From contig VGYW01000407.1 in assembly GCA_016872875.1 (NCBI GenBank), positions 1 through 7,548 on the forward strand: a DNA stretch of 7,548 nucleotides, written 5' to 3'. Under the pieces are notes generated by a model. The model ran no database searches. It was not told where the DNA came from and saw only the letters and a program-made list of their open reading frames with translations. Within the stretch, counting starts at the first letter, position 1. Every line of letters starts with the position of its first letter. This DNA is from Planctomycetota bacterium. Lineage in GTDB: Bacteria > Planctomycetota > PUPC01 > DSUN01. The translations under genes were made by a program, and so were the position numbers. Positions 7,179 to 7,548 of the stretch are shown in pieces.

Positions 7179-7309
7179 GGCTTTCTCTTTCCCATTGCCC
7201 TCCCTCTCCCGTCTTCTCTCTCCCCTCCCAATCCGCACAGCCCAGTGCAAGGAGTGCAGACGGACGAAGCGTCGCGGTCCAGGCTGGTGTCCCCAGAGCA
7301 CGCAGGACT

Positions 7310-7357
7310 GCACGCTCCCCGAGCCCGCCACGTAGGCCGTCATCGAAGGGAGCGTGC
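7310..7357. repeat. Perfect 10-bp inverted repeat upstream of the plus-strand promoter
   Basis: GCACGCTCCC (7310-7319) and GGGAGCGTGC (7348-7357) are exact reverse complements separated by 28 nt. The right arm ends 16 nt before the TTGACA box at 7373. Its placement fits a pair of operator half-sites or a long-range regulator site; no T run supports a terminator. Confidence 0.55.
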
Positions 7358-7372
7358 TTACCGTGAGGGACA

Positions 7373-7402
7373 TTGACATCTCGACGGTTGTCGCGCTAGA
7401 GT
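7373..7402 (+). promoter_or_regulatory. Sigma-70-like promoter for the partial plus-strand gene
   Basis: A perfect -35 box TTGACA (7373-7378) is followed after 18 nt by TAGAGT (7397-7402), a 4-of-6 match to TATAAT. The predicted start near 7409 leaves a leader of about 50 nt before the GTG at 7458. This is the strongest promoter match in the window. Confidence 0.6.
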
Positions 7403-7457
7403 AGGCGCGGACACGTGACGCGAGTTCCGCAAGGGCGAAGCTTGAAAGGGGTTTCCA

Positions 7458-7548
7458 GTGTCTTCGACGCGTCTGCCAACCGGAATGACTGCACTCGTCT
7501 TGGTCTGCATCGGCGCAGCAACCGGTGCGCAGGAGGAGTACCTGGTCG
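7458..7548 (+). CDS. 5' end of an exported protein, cut by the window edge
   Basis: Thirty codons are visible and the frame is still open at the right edge. The GTG at 7458 is chosen because AAAGGGG lies 6 nt upstream and an in-frame TGA sits 5 codons before it. The ATG at 7485 (codon 10) has no ribosome site. The visible peptide is a Sec signal: a basic start (SSTRLPTG), a hydrophobic core (MTALVLVCIGAA) and a probable cleavage site ATGA followed by QEEYLV. No lipobox precedes the cysteine in the needed form, so it is probably not a lipoprotein. The mature part is too short to assign a family. It is divergent from the beta-helix gene, so the two could share regulation. Confidence 0.7.
   Translation, partial: MSSTRLPTGMTALVLVCIGAATGAQEEYLV

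Larger units (their letters stand above)
6887..7457. other. Divergent intergenic region without a convincing gene
   Basis: About 570 nt separate the beta-helix gene (minus) from the partial gene at 7458 (plus). It contains a candidate minus promoter with direct repeats and a palindrome (6939-6982), the relict repeat copy (7114-7154), a 7-bp hairpin (7159-7178), a polypyrimidine tract (7181-7230), a 10-bp inverted repeat (7310-7357) and the plus-strand promoter (7373-7402). Open frames crossing it have no ribosome site or protein-like composition. I see no tRNA, rRNA or CRISPR pattern. Confidence 0.6.

Noticed and set aside
1..7548. CRISPR array, tRNA/rRNA, insertion sequence or attachment site
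   Set aside because: No regularly spaced repeats, no cloverleaf or rRNA core motifs, and no transposase, integrase or terminal inverted repeats were seen.

Overview
This is a GC-rich window of about 7.5 kb from a carbohydrate-degrading bacterium. The gene families (DUF4838/GH67-like exported protein, GH36-type alpha-galactosidase, secreted right-handed beta-helix protein, TolB/PD40-like propeller) are typical of the PVC superphylum (Planctomycetes, Lentisphaerae, Verrucomicrobia, Kiritimatiellae) and related environmental bacteria. That assignment is inferred from gene content; no phylogenetic marker is present.

Layout. Positions 6880 down to 1 form one minus-strand gene run. In transcription order it holds a secreted beta-helix protein (6880-5285), an orphan 3' gene fragment (5282-5004), a 160-nt spacer, a cytoplasmic GH36-like alpha-galactosidase (4843-2639, GTG start), a 71-codon small gene overlapping it by ATGA (2642-2427), an exported DUF4838 protein (2386/2380-529) whose frame is broken at a six-C run, and a propeller protein (529 to beyond position 1) that overlaps the DUF4838 stop by one base. 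The last four genes are so tightly packed that they are probably co-transcribed and translationally coupled. From 7458 a plus-strand gene with a signal peptide runs off the right edge, behind a clear TTGACA promoter. The roughly 570-nt divergent region between 6887 and 7457 has no convincing gene of its own. It holds candidate promoters in both directions, a 10-bp inverted repeat, a polypyrimidine tract and a 41-bp copy of the 3' end of the beta-helix gene.

How it works together. The set looks like a polysaccharide-use locus. Exported proteins (beta-helix, DUF4838) would bind or cut an extracellular or periplasmic glycan. The alpha-galactosidase, with no visible signal peptide, would release galactose from imported oligosaccharides, and the propeller protein may be an oligosaccharide lyase or a binding or scaffold protein. 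The substrate cannot be read from the sequence.

Most notable: (i) the C6 frameshift that splits the DUF4838 gene; (ii) a duplicated 41-bp gene end whose in-gene differences are all synonymous, pointing to a lost paralogous beta-helix gene upstream; (iii) the orphan helical C-terminal fragment directly after the beta-helix gene; together (ii) and (iii) suggest recent rearrangement of a tandem gene array; (iv) an unrecognised 71-aa protein tightly coupled between two glycan genes.
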